From assembly GCF_002933465.1 (NCBI RefSeq), contig NZ_PSZE01000006.1, forward strand, positions 1 to 64,000: a DNA stretch of 64,000 nucleotides, in the 5' to 3' direction. Below the pieces are notes generated by a model. It was not told where the DNA came from. It worked only from the letters and a program-made list of their open reading frames with translations, and ran no database searches. Within the stretch, counting starts at the first letter, position 1; each line of letters starts with the position of its first letter. Origin of the DNA: Nocardia nova. GTDB lineage: Bacteria > Actinomycetota > Actinomycetes > Mycobacteriales > Mycobacteriaceae. Of the stretch, positions 39,595 to 50,047 are shown piece after piece. The translations under genes were made by a program, and so were the position numbers.

Positions 39595-41262
39595 ATGGCC
39601 TACGTGATCACGCAGCGTTGTTGCAACGACGCAAGCTGCGTTCCCGAGTGCCCGGTCGATTGCATTCGTCCCACTCCGGAGCAACCCGAGTTCGCGACGA
39701 CCGAGCAGCTGTACATCGACCCCGACACCTGTATCGACTGTGGTGCGTGTGTGGATGCCTGCCCGGTGGAGGCCATCTTCTCCGAGGACGATCTGACGGC
39801 GTCGCTGGCCCGTTTCCGCGATATCAACGCCGCCTACTTCCAGCGCCACCCCCTGGAATCGAATTTCGACCCGCTGGTGACCCCGGCGCGCCCGCCGAAG
39901 GAGCTGGGCACGTTGCGGGTGGCGATCGTGGGCGCCGGTCCGGCGGCCTGCTACGCCGCCGACGAGCTGCTGCGCCGCGCCGATGTCGAGGTGGAGATGT
40001 TCGATCGGCTGCCCACGCCGTGGGGTTTGGTGCGTGCCGGTGTGGCCCCGGATCATCCGGGAACCAAGTCGGTGTCGTCGATGTTCGAGAGCGCGTTCCG
40101 TCGTGACACCCTGCAGTACCGGCTCAATGTCGAGGTGGGTAAGCACATCTCGCACGAGGAACTGCGGGCCCATCACCACGCGGTGATCTACGCCGTGGGC
40201 GCGTCGGCCGATCGTCGCCTGGACGTGCCCGGTGAGGATCTGCCCGGCAGCCATTCGGCGACCGAGTTCGTGGCCTGGTACAACGGCCACCCCGACTACG
40301 CCGAGCGCAGTTTCGATCTGTCCGGTGAGCGCGTGGTGATCGTGGGTAACGGCAACGTCGCCCTCGACGTCGCGCGCGTGCTGACGCTGTCGGCGGAGGA
40401 GCTGGCCAAGACCGATATCGCCGACCACGCCTTGGACGCGCTGCGCTCGAGCAATATCCGTGAGGTCGTGGTGCTGGGCCGGCGTGGCCCGCTGCAGGCC
40501 GCCTACACGTCGGCGGAATTCCTGGCGCTGGGACACCTGAAGGGCGTCGATGTGATCATCGACCCGGCCGATCTGGAGTTGGATCCGGAGAGCCGGGCGC
40601 TGCTCGACGACCCCGATATCGAGCCCTCGCTGCGGCTGAAGTACGAACTGGCCCAGGAATACGCGGCCGAGGCCCCCAACCCGGACAACAAGCGCATCGT
40701 GTTCCGTTACCTGGCTTCCCCGACCGAGATCCGCGGCGAGGATCACGTCGAGGAGCTCGAGTTCGTGCACAACGAACTGGTGACCGAGGACGGCCGCGTC
40801 GTGGCGCGGGCGTCGGATCGCACCGAGACGCTGCCGGCGTCGATGGTGTTGCGGTCCATCGGCTATCGCGGTGTTCCGATCGCGGATCTGCCCTTCGACG
40901 AGCGCGCCGGGATCGTGCCCAACGAGCACGGCCGCGTGGTCGCCGACGGCGCTCACGTCACCGGCGTCTACGTGTCGGGCTGGATCAAGCGCGGTCCGCG
41001 TGGCGTGATCGGTTCCAACCGCGTCGACGCCACCGAAACCGTGGAACAGCTGCTCGAGGATTTCACCTCCGGCAAACTGGCTGCCCCGCAAGGAGATCGG
41101 GCCGCACTCGAGGCTCTGCTCGCACAGCGCCAGCCGGACGCCGTCGGCCGCGAGGGCTGGAAGGCCATCGACGCCGCCGAGAAGAGCGCCGGCAAGTCCA
41201 GCGGTCGGCCGCGGGTCAAATTCACCACCATCGAGGATCTGCTCAAAGCCGCACGCGGCTGA
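39595..41262 (+). CDS. fprB: Ferredoxin / ferredoxin-NADP reductase fusion (FprB type)
   Basis: The 555-aa protein has an N-terminal 7Fe-type ferredoxin domain (cysteines in NDASCVPECPVDCIRP and CIDCGACVDACPVEA, residues 9-60), then an adrenodoxin-reductase-like flavoprotein: FAD motif VAIVGAGPAACYAA near residue 108, NADP motif VVIVGNGNVALDVARV and the GWIKRGPRGVIGSN ending. It should pass electrons from NADPH to redox partners such as cytochromes P450. Length and layout match the mycobacterial FprB group. Confidence 0.95.
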   Translation: MAYVITQRCCNDASCVPECPVDCIRPTPEQPEFATTEQLYIDPDTCIDCGACVDACPVEAIFSEDDLTASLARFRDINAAYFQRHPLESNFDPLVTPARPPKELGTLRVAIVGAGPAACYAADELLRRADVEVEMFDRLPTPWGLVRAGVAPDHPGTKSVSSMFESAFRRDTLQYRLNVEVGKHISHEELRAHHHAVIYAVGASADRRLDVPGEDLPGSHSATEFVAWYNGHPDYAERSFDLSGERVVIVGNGNVALDVARVLTLSAEELAKTDIADHALDALRSSNIREVVVLGRRGPLQAAYTSAEFLALGHLKGVDVIIDPADLELDPESRALLDDPDIEPSLRLKYELAQEYAAEAPNPDNKRIVFRYLASPTEIRGEDHVEELEFVHNELVTEDGRVVARASDRTETLPASMVLRSIGYRGVPIADLPFDERAGIVPNEHGRVVADGAHVTGVYVSGWIKRGPRGVIGSNRVDATETVEQLLEDFTSGKLAAPQGDRAALEALLAQRQPDAVGREGWKAIDAAEKSAGKSSGRPRVKFTTIEDLLKAARG

Positions 41263-41271
41263 ACACCGGTG

Positions 41272-41305
41272 CTTCCGGACCCTGCCGCGCGGGAGGGTCC
41301 GGAAG
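41272..41305. terminator. Bidirectional terminator after fprB
   Basis: A perfect 12-bp stem (CTTCCGGACCCT, 41272-41283, pairing with 41294-41305) encloses a 10-nt loop between convergent genes. Confidence 0.8.
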
Positions 41306-41343
41306 TCGGCGGGGCTTGTTCGCGAACTCTCCGCTATCCGCAC

Positions 41344-42117
41344 TCAGGTCGGTAACGCGCCGATCCGCACGGTGGTGGTGATGGTGCCGCCGACCATGAA
41401 CCACAGCCGCAGCACCGGCTGGCCGTTGCGGTCACCGGGCTCGTAGCGGCTGCGCACGCTGATGTGCTGACGGGCCAGCACCGGCGCCACATATTCGATC
41501 ACCGCGCGATGCGGCCCGGCCACCAGCTTCGGGTAGTCCACCAGGAAGTGCTCCACCGCCTGCCAGTACATGGCGTTGTTGACGTGGTTGAACTGGTCGA
41601 TATCGGTCGCGCGCACCGGGAACGTCAGATCGGTATCCGATTCCGGCGGCACCGCATCGGTCAGCCACGGCCGCCAGCGCAGCCGATGTTCGTCGGTGGT
41701 CCGGGCCAGATGCGCCAATCCCTGGTCGCTGATCCGGGTCGGCATATTCGTCGACTCGTTGATATTGATCCAGAAGCCCTCGGTCTCGATCAGGCCGCCG
41801 CTGTCGCTGATGATCCGCACCCGCATATTCGTCCACCGGGTCGACATCGCCGAACACCAGCGCCGCAACTGCACCCGATCCGGCCAGACGATCGGACGCA
41901 CCACGTCGATGACGGTGCGGCGCACGATCCACGCCGGGTCGGTGCGGTGGAAGAACGTGCTGTGCAACTCTTCCCACGCGATGTCTTGCAAATATCGAGC
42001 CACGGCGTCGAGCCGCAGCCGGCTGTAGGGATCTACATCGCCAGCCCGGATGGGCCACGCCGAGGCGAAGCCCATGCCCTCCTGGGGAAGCGGGGCGAGT
42101 GGCTGATCGAGTGACAC
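41344..42117 (-). CDS. Acyl-ACP thioesterase-family protein
   Basis: The 257-aa protein has two hotdog domains as in FatA/FatB-like thioesterases. The first has the VDPYSRLRLDAVARYLQ and VRRTVIDVVRP segments; the second has RATDIDQFNHVNNAMYW with the Asp/Asn/His set used in catalysis by the plant enzymes. It should release fatty acids or act on acyl-CoA. The GTG at 42117 is preferred because GAGGA precedes it; ATG at 42156 has a weaker site. Confidence 0.85.
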   Translation of the reverse strand: MSLDQPLAPLPQEGMGFASAWPIRAGDVDPYSRLRLDAVARYLQDIAWEELHSTFFHRTDPAWIVRRTVIDVVRPIVWPDRVQLRRWCSAMSTRWTNMRVRIISDSGGLIETEGFWININESTNMPTRISDQGLAHLARTTDEHRLRWRPWLTDAVPPESDTDLTFPVRATDIDQFNHVNNAMYWQAVEHFLVDYPKLVAGPHRAVIEYVAPVLARQHISVRSRYEPGDRNGQPVLRLWFMVGGTITTTVRIGALPT

Positions 42118-42275
42118 TGGTGCTCCTCGCGCTGCACGGTGTGCCGCGTACTTCATGCGGTGCTTCTTGTGACATGACTTTACGGGGCGCAGGTCACACT
42201 GTTACGCCGAGATGGCTCTATCCATACGTAGCAAATGTCCAGTTGTGTCGCGGCCACCGGCGTTCCGGCCGCCGA

Positions 42276-43490
42276 TCAGTAGCCGACGTAGCCGCCGCCA
42301 CCGGAGACCGCGGAAACTCCCGGCACATTGCCGAGCGAACCGTAGCGGTCGATCGAGTAGCGCGTGGCGGCGACGATGTTGTCGACCGGATTCCAGATAT
42401 CGGTGTGGCCCGGCGCCGCGTGGGCGTTGAAGGTGCTGTCGATGCACTGCATCAGACCCTTCGACGGGTGACCGGCCGCCGCATTGCTGTCCCAGTTGTT
42501 GATCGCGTTGGGATCGCCGCCGGATTCGTGCTCGATGATGAGCGCGATGGCGTTCTCGTCGATCGATTCCGGGGGATAGCCCATCTCGATCAGGACCTGC
42601 TTGGCCTGGGCGATCCACTGCTGCACATCACCGGACGGATGGGCGGTCGGCGGCGGACCGCTGGACGGGCCGTTGTAGCTGCCGCCGCCGTAGCTGCCGC
42701 CGCTGTAGGAGGTGGTGCCGCCGCCGTGGTGGGAGTTGCCCATCAGGCTGGAGGACGCCGGGCTGCCCGAATGGCTCGCGACCGGTGTGGCGGTCGGGGC
42801 AACGGGCGGCGCCGCCGCGGCGGGTGCGGTGGGAGCGGGTGGCGCCGGAGGTGCGGCGCCCGCGCCGGTGACGGGATCGCCGAGCGCGACCGAAGCCGTG
42901 TCGACCGTGGTTTTGGCTTGATTGAGCGCGTCGATTGCCGAGGTGGCGACGCCTTGCGCCTGGGACAGGGCGTGCTGAATCGCCACTTGCTGGTTCAAGG
43001 CGTCGATGTTCTCCACCAGGATTTCCTGCTGAAGTTTGGCGTCGCTGAACAGGTCTTCGCCGTGCGGGCCCTTCTTGTTGTCACGAAGCCATTGGATGCG
43101 GTCGGTCGCCGAGACGGTGCCGTCGTCGTTGACCTTGAACGCCGGTACGCCGGGACTCGGCGGGGTCTCGGCGATGTTCTTCAACCGTGCCACTTCGGCT
43201 TTCGCGTGTATCAGGTTCTCGACCTGTTGGTTCAACGCCGTCTGCAACCCCAGCACCGCCTGACTCACCGCCGAGGCACGTCCCTTCTCCAGTTGCATGC
43301 GCCCGTCGGCGGCTTGGGCTGCGCCGCCGCCCCATTGCTGTTCATGGCCGAGTTTTTGAGTGCTGTCGACGGCGGTGATGACGGCTTGGTCGAGGTCTGC
43401 GGAGAGTTTGGCGGCGGCGGTGGCGGCGGCGGTGAGTTTTTCCGGTGCCCACTTTTCGACATCGCCGATGGTCAATGCCGCGCCGGTCAT
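42276..43490 (-). CDS. Lytic transglycosylase-like protein with WXG-type N-terminus
   Basis: The 404-aa protein begins with about 185 helical residues in the style of type VII secretion substrates. A Pro/Ala/Gly/Ser-rich linker (about 190-290) and a C-terminal soluble-lytic-transglycosylase domain follow, with catalytic Glu in IEHESGGDPNA and SKGLMQCIDSTF. No signal peptide is present, so export would depend on the coupled small protein upstream, whose stop it overlaps by 4 bp. It should cleave peptidoglycan outside the cell. Confidence 0.88.
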   Translation of the reverse strand: MTGAALTIGDVEKWAPEKLTAAATAAAKLSADLDQAVITAVDSTQKLGHEQQWGGGAAQAADGRMQLEKGRASAVSQAVLGLQTALNQQVENLIHAKAEVARLKNIAETPPSPGVPAFKVNDDGTVSATDRIQWLRDNKKGPHGEDLFSDAKLQQEILVENIDALNQQVAIQHALSQAQGVATSAIDALNQAKTTVDTASVALGDPVTGAGAAPPAPPAPTAPAAAAPPVAPTATPVASHSGSPASSSLMGNSHHGGGTTSYSGGSYGGGSYNGPSSGPPPTAHPSGDVQQWIAQAKQVLIEMGYPPESIDENAIALIIEHESGGDPNAINNWDSNAAAGHPSKGLMQCIDSTFNAHAAPGHTDIWNPVDNIVAATRYSIDRYGSLGNVPGVSAVSGGGGYVGY

Positions 43491-43807
43491 GCGCGGATGC
43501 CGATCTTGTTCAGATCATCGCGCAGCTGCTGGTCGGTATCGATGATGACCTTGCCGGCCTGCTCGACGGTGTCGGCGATACGCGTGACGCGCGAACCGAT
43601 TCGCTTCAACGCGTTCTCGACCGAATCCTTGGCGCCGGTGCAGGCCGCGTCCCAGCCGGTGCCCGGGAGCGCGCCGGCGGCGCCGGCCAGTCCGGAGTCG
43701 AGTTTGCCGATGGCATCGGACTCGTCACGCAGGGTTTTCGCGAAACTTTGCAGGGCCGCGGGATCGATCTTCATCGCGTTCGCGGGTGGATCGTTGGGAC
43801 CGGCCAT
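43487..43807 (-). CDS. EspC-like type VII secretion target
   Basis: The 106-aa all-helical protein resembles DUF2580/EspC small secreted proteins: two helices around a turn with GTGWDAAC (a W near residue 52), then a helix ending in polar residues. The ATG at 43807 has AGGGGG upstream. It overlaps the transglycosylase start by 4 bp, so the two are made together and probably secreted together. No ESX core genes are in the window. Confidence 0.8.
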   Translation of the reverse strand: MAGPNDPPANAMKIDPAALQSFAKTLRDESDAIGKLDSGLAGAAGALPGTGWDAACTGAKDSVENALKRIGSRVTRIADTVEQAGKVIIDTDQQLRDDLNKIGIRA

Positions 43808-43930
43808 GAGAAATCCCCCTCTTCGCTCATTTCAGCGGGCCCAAGCGTAGCAAATCGGGGACCTGTGGACAGGGGTGCGCGAAGATCGGTTAACTTGTGG
43901 GAAAGCAGCCGCGGACAGAGAGGTCGTTTC

Positions 43931-44905
43931 ATGCGCGCAGCCCAGGTGAGCAAGCTCGAGGGGCCCGAATCCATCGAGGTCGTGGACATCCCCGAACCGG
44001 CGGAATTCCCCGGTGGGGTGGTGATAGACGTCCATGCCGCGGGGGTGGCGTTTCCGGATGTGCTGATGACGCGTGGGCTCTACCAGATGAAACCCGAACT
44101 GCCGTTCGTGGTCGGCGGCGAGGTGGCCGGGATCGTGCGCTCGGCGCCCGAGGATGCGCGGGTGCGGGCGGGTGACCGGGTGGTGGCACTGACCATGCTG
44201 GGTAACGCGGTCGCCGAAACGGCGGTGACCGCGAAGGAGATGGTGTTCCGGCTGCCGGACAACATTTCCCTCGAAGCGGGTGCGGGAATTCTCTTCAACG
44301 ATCTGACCGTGCACTTCTGCCTGCGCCACCGGGGCCGGCTGGCCGAGGGTGAGACCGTGCTGGTGCATGGTGCGGCCGGTGGCATCGGCACCTCCACCCT
44401 GCGCATGGCGAAGGCGCTGGGCGCGAGCCGGGTGATCGCCGTGGTGAGTACCGAGGAGAAGGCCGAGGTCGCGCGTGCCAACGGCGCATCCGATGTGGTG
44501 CTGACCGACGGCTGGCTGGCCGCGGTGAAGGAATTGACCGGCGGGCGTGGCGTCGACATCGTGCTGGATCCGGTCGGCGGCGACCGGTTCACCGACAGCA
44601 TTCGCTCGTTGGCTCCGGCCGGCCGGTTGCTCGTGGTCGGCTTCACCGCGGGCGAGATCCCCACCGTGAAGGTGAATCGCTTGCTGCTCAAGAACGTCGA
44701 GGTGGTGGGCGCCGCCTGGGGCGAATGGGTGATGACCCATCCGGGTTATCTGCAGGAGCAGTGGGACGAGGTGGCGCCGCTGCTGGAATCGGGCAAGATC
44801 GCGGCGCCGCAGCCCGTGCTGTACCCGCTGACGGAGACGGCCGCCGCAGTGGCCGCGCTCGACAACCGTTCGGCGAAGGGCAAAATCGTCGTCACCGTCC
44901 GCTGA
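43931..44905 (+). CDS. NADPH:quinone oxidoreductase (zinc-free MDR family)
   Basis: The 324-aa medium-chain dehydrogenase/reductase of quinone oxidoreductase type has an N-terminal GroES-like part (ELPFVVGGEVAGIV), cofactor motif VLVHGAAGGIGTSTL near residue 148 and a quinone-reductase-like ending. No structural zinc cysteines are seen. It probably reduces quinones or enoyl compounds with NADPH. A hairpin follows the stop. Confidence 0.92.
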   Translation: MRAAQVSKLEGPESIEVVDIPEPAEFPGGVVIDVHAAGVAFPDVLMTRGLYQMKPELPFVVGGEVAGIVRSAPEDARVRAGDRVVALTMLGNAVAETAVTAKEMVFRLPDNISLEAGAGILFNDLTVHFCLRHRGRLAEGETVLVHGAAGGIGTSTLRMAKALGASRVIAVVSTEEKAEVARANGASDVVLTDGWLAAVKELTGGRGVDIVLDPVGGDRFTDSIRSLAPAGRLLVVGFTAGEIPTVKVNRLLLKNVEVVGAAWGEWVMTHPGYLQEQWDEVAPLLESGKIAAPQPVLYPLTETAAAVAALDNRSAKGKIVVTVR

Positions 44906-44918
44906 GCGGGGCCTCGTT

Positions 44919-44942
44919 CGGCACCGCTGGATGTCGGTGCCG
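44919..44942 (+). terminator. Hairpin terminator after the quinone reductase gene
   Basis: CGGCACCG pairs with CGGTGCCG across an 8-nt loop, 14 bp after the stop codon. Confidence 0.55.
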
Positions 44943-44962
44943 GGCCGTAGGGTGGGCGCATC

Positions 44963-45400
44963 ATGAAACTGTCCGACCGGATTCTGAATCGCACCCTGCT
45001 GGCCCGGCAGTACCTGCTACAGCGGTCCCCCGGTGCCGGTCCCTCAGCTGTGTGAACATCTGGTGGGGTTGCAGGCCCAGGACGTGACGCCGCCCCTACG
45101 CCGGATTGTGGAGCCGCATCAGCGATTTCGACCCGGCGGCGGCCTCGGCCGGACTCGAGAACCGTTCGCTGGTGCGAATCACCTTGATGCGCACCACGAT
45201 TCACCTGGGCCGGTATCTACAAGATCTTCGCCGACAAGTCGGCGGCGCGGTTGCGCATCGCACCGAGCCGGGAGTGGTCGGCGCGGGAAGCGGCCGAGGT
45301 CGCGGCGGAGGCCCGGGATCTGCTGGGTTTTCTGGAACCGAGCCTGCGGCCGGAAGTCGAGATCCTCTCGCCGAGAGCCGATCTCACAATCGGGAAGTAG
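44963..45400 (+). pseudogene. Broken AlkZ-type winged-helix DNA glycosylase gene
   Basis: Pieces of a HTH_42/AlkZ protein occur in order but in different frames: MKLSDRILNRTLLARQYLLQ; then PQLCEHLVGLQAQD; then WSRISDFDPAAASAGLENRS with LMRTTIHL; then after a large deletion IYKIFADKSAARLRIAP to a TAG at 45400. Intact members have about 350-400 aa; only about 145 codons remain. A TAGGGT hexamer still lies upstream. Several frameshifts and the loss of the centre make function impossible. Confidence 0.8.
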
Positions 45401-45421
45401 CATCGCCGGGGCGGCGCAGGC

Positions 45422-47301
<1,880 letters not shown>

Positions 47302-47419
47302 TCGGGCGCCCGCCCTCAGATCGGCGGCCGCAACCGCGCAGACGCCGCTACGGCCTGGCCGACCCGACCGCCGAGTAGATGGGGCAACGCAGCGGACAGC
47401 ACCTGCGCCGCCGATAACA

Positions 47420-47435
47420 TAGAGTGCCTTTCATG
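47420..47435 (+). promoter_or_regulatory. Leaderless -10 element before the lipoprotein gene
   Basis: TAGAGT (47420-47425) lies 7 nt before the ATG at 47433, which favours that ATG over the GTG at 47424. Confidence 0.4.
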
Positions 47436-47963
47436 CGATTGACGGCGGCGATTGTCACCGGGACGGCTCTCGCGGCGCTGCTGGCGGGCTGCGGGTCGGG
47501 GGATGATTCGGGCAGCGATTCTCCGTCGGTTCGCCCGCCCGCGAAGGTCGCGGCGCTGGGTCCGTTCGTGGGGGAGTGCGGGCATGTCACCGATGACGAG
47601 GTCCGGAATCTGGGTGGGCTCGGTCAGATCTCGCAGGTGTTCAAGAATTCGGTCGGCTGCAATTGGCAGGCGGGCGGAATCGGCGGGCCGAGTGTGACGT
47701 TCGCGTCGTATCGGGGCAGTCCGATCGGGCGGGAGAAGGCGTGGGTGACCGCGCAGGGCCGCAATCCGGAGTCGATCGAGGTCGGCGGCCATCAGGGTTT
47801 CCAGGATGCGAGTCCGGACGGCACCATCTGTGATTTCGCGGTGCAACTGGGGGACGACTTCTTCGAATGGTCGACTTCGGCCGGCGCGTTCGGGACGCCT
47901 TCGGCGACGCCGTGCGACAAGAACCGCAAATTGGCCGAACTGACCGTGCAGCGTCTGAAGTGA
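47433..47963 (+). CDS. DUF3558-type lipoprotein
   Basis: The 176-aa protein has a signal peptide with lipobox LLAGC near residue 20 followed by a Gly/Ser/Asp linker. The mature domain has conserved cysteines (GECGHV, VGCNWQ, TICDF, TPCDKN) in the DUF3558 pattern found in actinobacterial surface lipoproteins. It lies just upstream of a second gene of the same kind, and the pair looks like a tandem duplication that has diverged. Confidence 0.85.
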   Translation: MRLTAAIVTGTALAALLAGCGSGDDSGSDSPSVRPPAKVAALGPFVGECGHVTDDEVRNLGGLGQISQVFKNSVGCNWQAGGIGGPSVTFASYRGSPIGREKAWVTAQGRNPESIEVGGHQGFQDASPDGTICDFAVQLGDDFFEWSTSAGAFGTPSATPCDKNRKLAELTVQRLK

Positions 47964-47974
47964 GGGCGGCTGAA

Positions 47975-48547
47975 ATGAGCAACGGCATACGTGCCCAGGG
48001 GCGCGTCCGGAGCGGTATGCGGGCGAGTGCGATCGCGGTCCTCGCGCTCGCGATCGGTGTGACAGTCGGCGGCTGCGGGCGCACGGTCCCGGGGACTGCG
48101 TTGCCGGCGGGTAGCGGCGGCGGGGTGAACATGAACTTCGACAAGTTGCTGCGCGAATGCGAGGTCGTCAAGCAGGAGGACATCGCCAAGGCGACCGGCG
48201 CTCAGGACGCGCAGGGGTCGTTCAACGGCGCCGTATGCATGTGGGATCTGTCGGGCACGCCCGGCGGCGACGGTATGGCCACGCTGAACTGGTACGAGAT
48301 GGGTTCGCTCCCGAACGAGAAGGCCAACAACGATCGGCTCGGCTACACCACCACGGATGTGAACGTGCAGGGCCGGCGCTCGCTGCAGGTCCAGCGGCCG
48401 GGCGATCCGGATTCGTGCGGTGTGATGGCGCCGGCCGCGGACACCGGGATCATCGGCTGGTGGGTGAACTACCGTCCGGGTGGTCATCCGGATCCGTGTG
48501 CAGGGGCGAAGAAGCTGGCGGAGTTGACCTTGAACCTGGCGCGCTGA
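47975..48547 (+). CDS. DUF3558-type lipoprotein, second copy
   Basis: The 190-aa protein has an N-terminal signal region with lipobox VGGC near residue 33. The mature part has RECEVV, AVCMWD, DSCGVM and DPCAGA cysteines arranged like its upstream neighbour, and ends KKLAELTLNLAR as the neighbour ends with KLAELTVQRLK. It starts 11 bp after the first lipoprotein gene, so both are co-transcribed. Confidence 0.85.
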   Translation: MSNGIRAQGRVRSGMRASAIAVLALAIGVTVGGCGRTVPGTALPAGSGGGVNMNFDKLLRECEVVKQEDIAKATGAQDAQGSFNGAVCMWDLSGTPGGDGMATLNWYEMGSLPNEKANNDRLGYTTTDVNVQGRRSLQVQRPGDPDSCGVMAPAADTGIIGWWVNYRPGGHPDPCAGAKKLAELTLNLAR

Positions 48548-48995
48548 GCGAATGTCGTTCGGCGCGCGGGGTCTTCGCGCGGTGTCGCCGGACGGGGGCC
48601 GGCGATCGTCGCCTCGCCACCCCGGCCGCGCCGCGCGGGTGGTCTCGAGAGATAGTGAAATCGCATAGCCGGTGGTGGGTCGGGGCCTGCGGACCCCACT
48701 TTTGCCCCTCGCCGCGCCGACGGGTATCGTGGATCGCTGTGCCCGGAAGCGTGCGGGCAGGTTTGTGCGTAGAACGTAAGCCAGCGAGAGCGGCCGACCG
48801 TTTCAGCGTGCCCGGAAAAGTAGGCATGTACTGCGCGCGACACGCCCGACCTCGGGGCGCGTGGAAACGCGATCCGGGCAAGTGGTGACAGCTCTATGAC
48901 GTCGGTGTGAACTCCGGGGAATCGGGGCAGCACCGCCGACAAACAGACATCGAAGAGTTCCAGACACCTGGTTACTGAATAAGGAAAGCCGGTAT
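48548..48995. other. Leader region of the rpsL-rpsG-fusA-tuf genes
   Basis: This 448-bp stretch has no protein-like frame. A candidate promoter sits at 48702-48730, giving a leader of about 260 nt. The S12 gene start is preceded by AAGGAAAG. No clear riboswitch was recognised. Confidence 0.5.
48702..48730 (+). promoter_or_regulatory. Candidate str-operon promoter
   Basis: TTGCCC (48702-48707), 17 nt of spacer and TATCGT (48725-48730) form a plausible SigA promoter upstream of rpsL. The -35 is weak, so confidence is limited. Confidence 0.4.
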
Positions 48996-49370
48996 ATGCC
49001 AACCATCAACCAGCTGGTCCGCAAGGGTCGTCGCGACAAGGTCGCCAAGACCAAGACTGCGGCCCTGAAGGGGAGCCCGCAGCGTCGTGGCGTGTGCACC
49101 CGCGTGTACACCACGACCCCGAAGAAGCCGAACTCCGCGCTGCGTAAGGTCGCGCGTGTTCGCCTGACCAGCGCGGTCGAGGTCACGGCTTACATCCCGG
49201 GCGAGGGTCACAACCTGCAGGAGCACTCGATGGTGCTCGTTCGCGGTGGTCGTGTGAAGGACCTCCCCGGTGTGCGCTACAAGATCATCCGCGGCTCGCT
49301 CGACACCCAGGGTGTGAAGAACCGCAAGCAGGCCCGCAGCCGCTACGGCGCCAAGAAGGAGAAGAGCTGA
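48996..49370 (+). CDS. rpsL: 30S ribosomal protein S12
   Basis: The protein has 124 aa, with motifs [27 protein letters not shown] and [17 protein letters not shown]. Lys43 and Lys88, the positions of streptomycin-resistance mutations, are both wild-type Lys. S12 sits at the decoding centre of the small subunit. The rpsG gene begins one base after the stop. Confidence 0.98.
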   Translation: MPTINQLVRKGRRDKVAKTKTAALKGSPQRRGVCTRVYTTTPKKPNSALRKVARVRLTSAVEVTAYIPGEGHNLQEHSMVLVRGGRVKDLPGVRYKIIRGSLDTQGVKNRKQARSRYGAKKEKS

Positions 49371-49371
49371 T

Positions 49372-49842
49372 ATGCCACGCAAGGGCCCCGCACCCAAGCG
49401 TCCGCTGATCAACGATCCGGTCTACGGATCGCCGCTGGTCACTCAGCTGGTCAACAAGATCCTGCTGGACGGCAAGAAGTCGACCGCCGAGCGCATCGTC
49501 TACGGTGCCCTCGAGCAGGCGCGCGAGAAGACCGGCACCGATCCGGTCGTGACCCTCAAGCGTGCGCTCGACAACGTGAAGCCCGCCCTCGAGGTGAAGC
49601 CCCGTCGTGTCGGTGGCGCCACCTACCAGGTCCCGGTCGAGGTTCGTCCGGGTCGCGCCAACACCCTGGCGCTGCGCTGGCTGGTCAACTACTCGCGTGC
49701 GCGTCGTGAGAAGACCATGATCGAGCGTCTGGCCAACGAGTTGCTGGATGCGAGCAACGGTCTGGGCGCTTCGGTGAAGCGTCGCGAGGACACCCACAAG
49801 ATGGCCGAGTCCAACCGGGCGTTCGCGCACTACCGCTGGTGA
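49372..49842 (+). CDS. rpsG: 30S ribosomal protein S7
   Basis: The protein has 156 aa, with the family opening [11 protein letters not shown], the [17 protein letters not shown] region and the ending [14 protein letters not shown]. It nucleates assembly of the 30S head and autoregulates the str operon in many bacteria. It is followed by a 205-bp gap before fusA, longer than in E. coli. Confidence 0.98.
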   Translation: MPRKGPAPKRPLINDPVYGSPLVTQLVNKILLDGKKSTAERIVYGALEQAREKTGTDPVVTLKRALDNVKPALEVKPRRVGGATYQVPVEVRPGRANTLALRWLVNYSRARREKTMIERLANELLDASNGLGASVKRREDTHKMAESNRAFAHYRW

Positions 49843-50047
49843 TTGGTCACCCGGTCCGCCGGTGAAGGAACGGCGCCGGGAGGCGAGTCACAGTCGGGTG
49901 CGGCACGTGCTCAGCAGGGCACCAATCAGCCGCACCCGACGTTGACATAGTGATGGCCAGGGGCCCGCATCGAAGCGGAACCGCCCGGGCCGTTCCCGAA
50001 AATCCCAACTAGCTGATCGCTAACAGAGCAGAGCGGGGAAGATTTCC

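Noticed and set aside
42099..43850. Long plus-strand frame opposite the transglycosylase and EspC-like genes
   Set aside because: It is Gly/Arg/Val repetitive, with no start signal; the minus-strand genes have domains and coupling.
48548..48995. Riboswitch or small RNA in the rpsL leader
   Set aside because: No recognisable conserved structure could be seen by eye; only a weak promoter candidate was kept.
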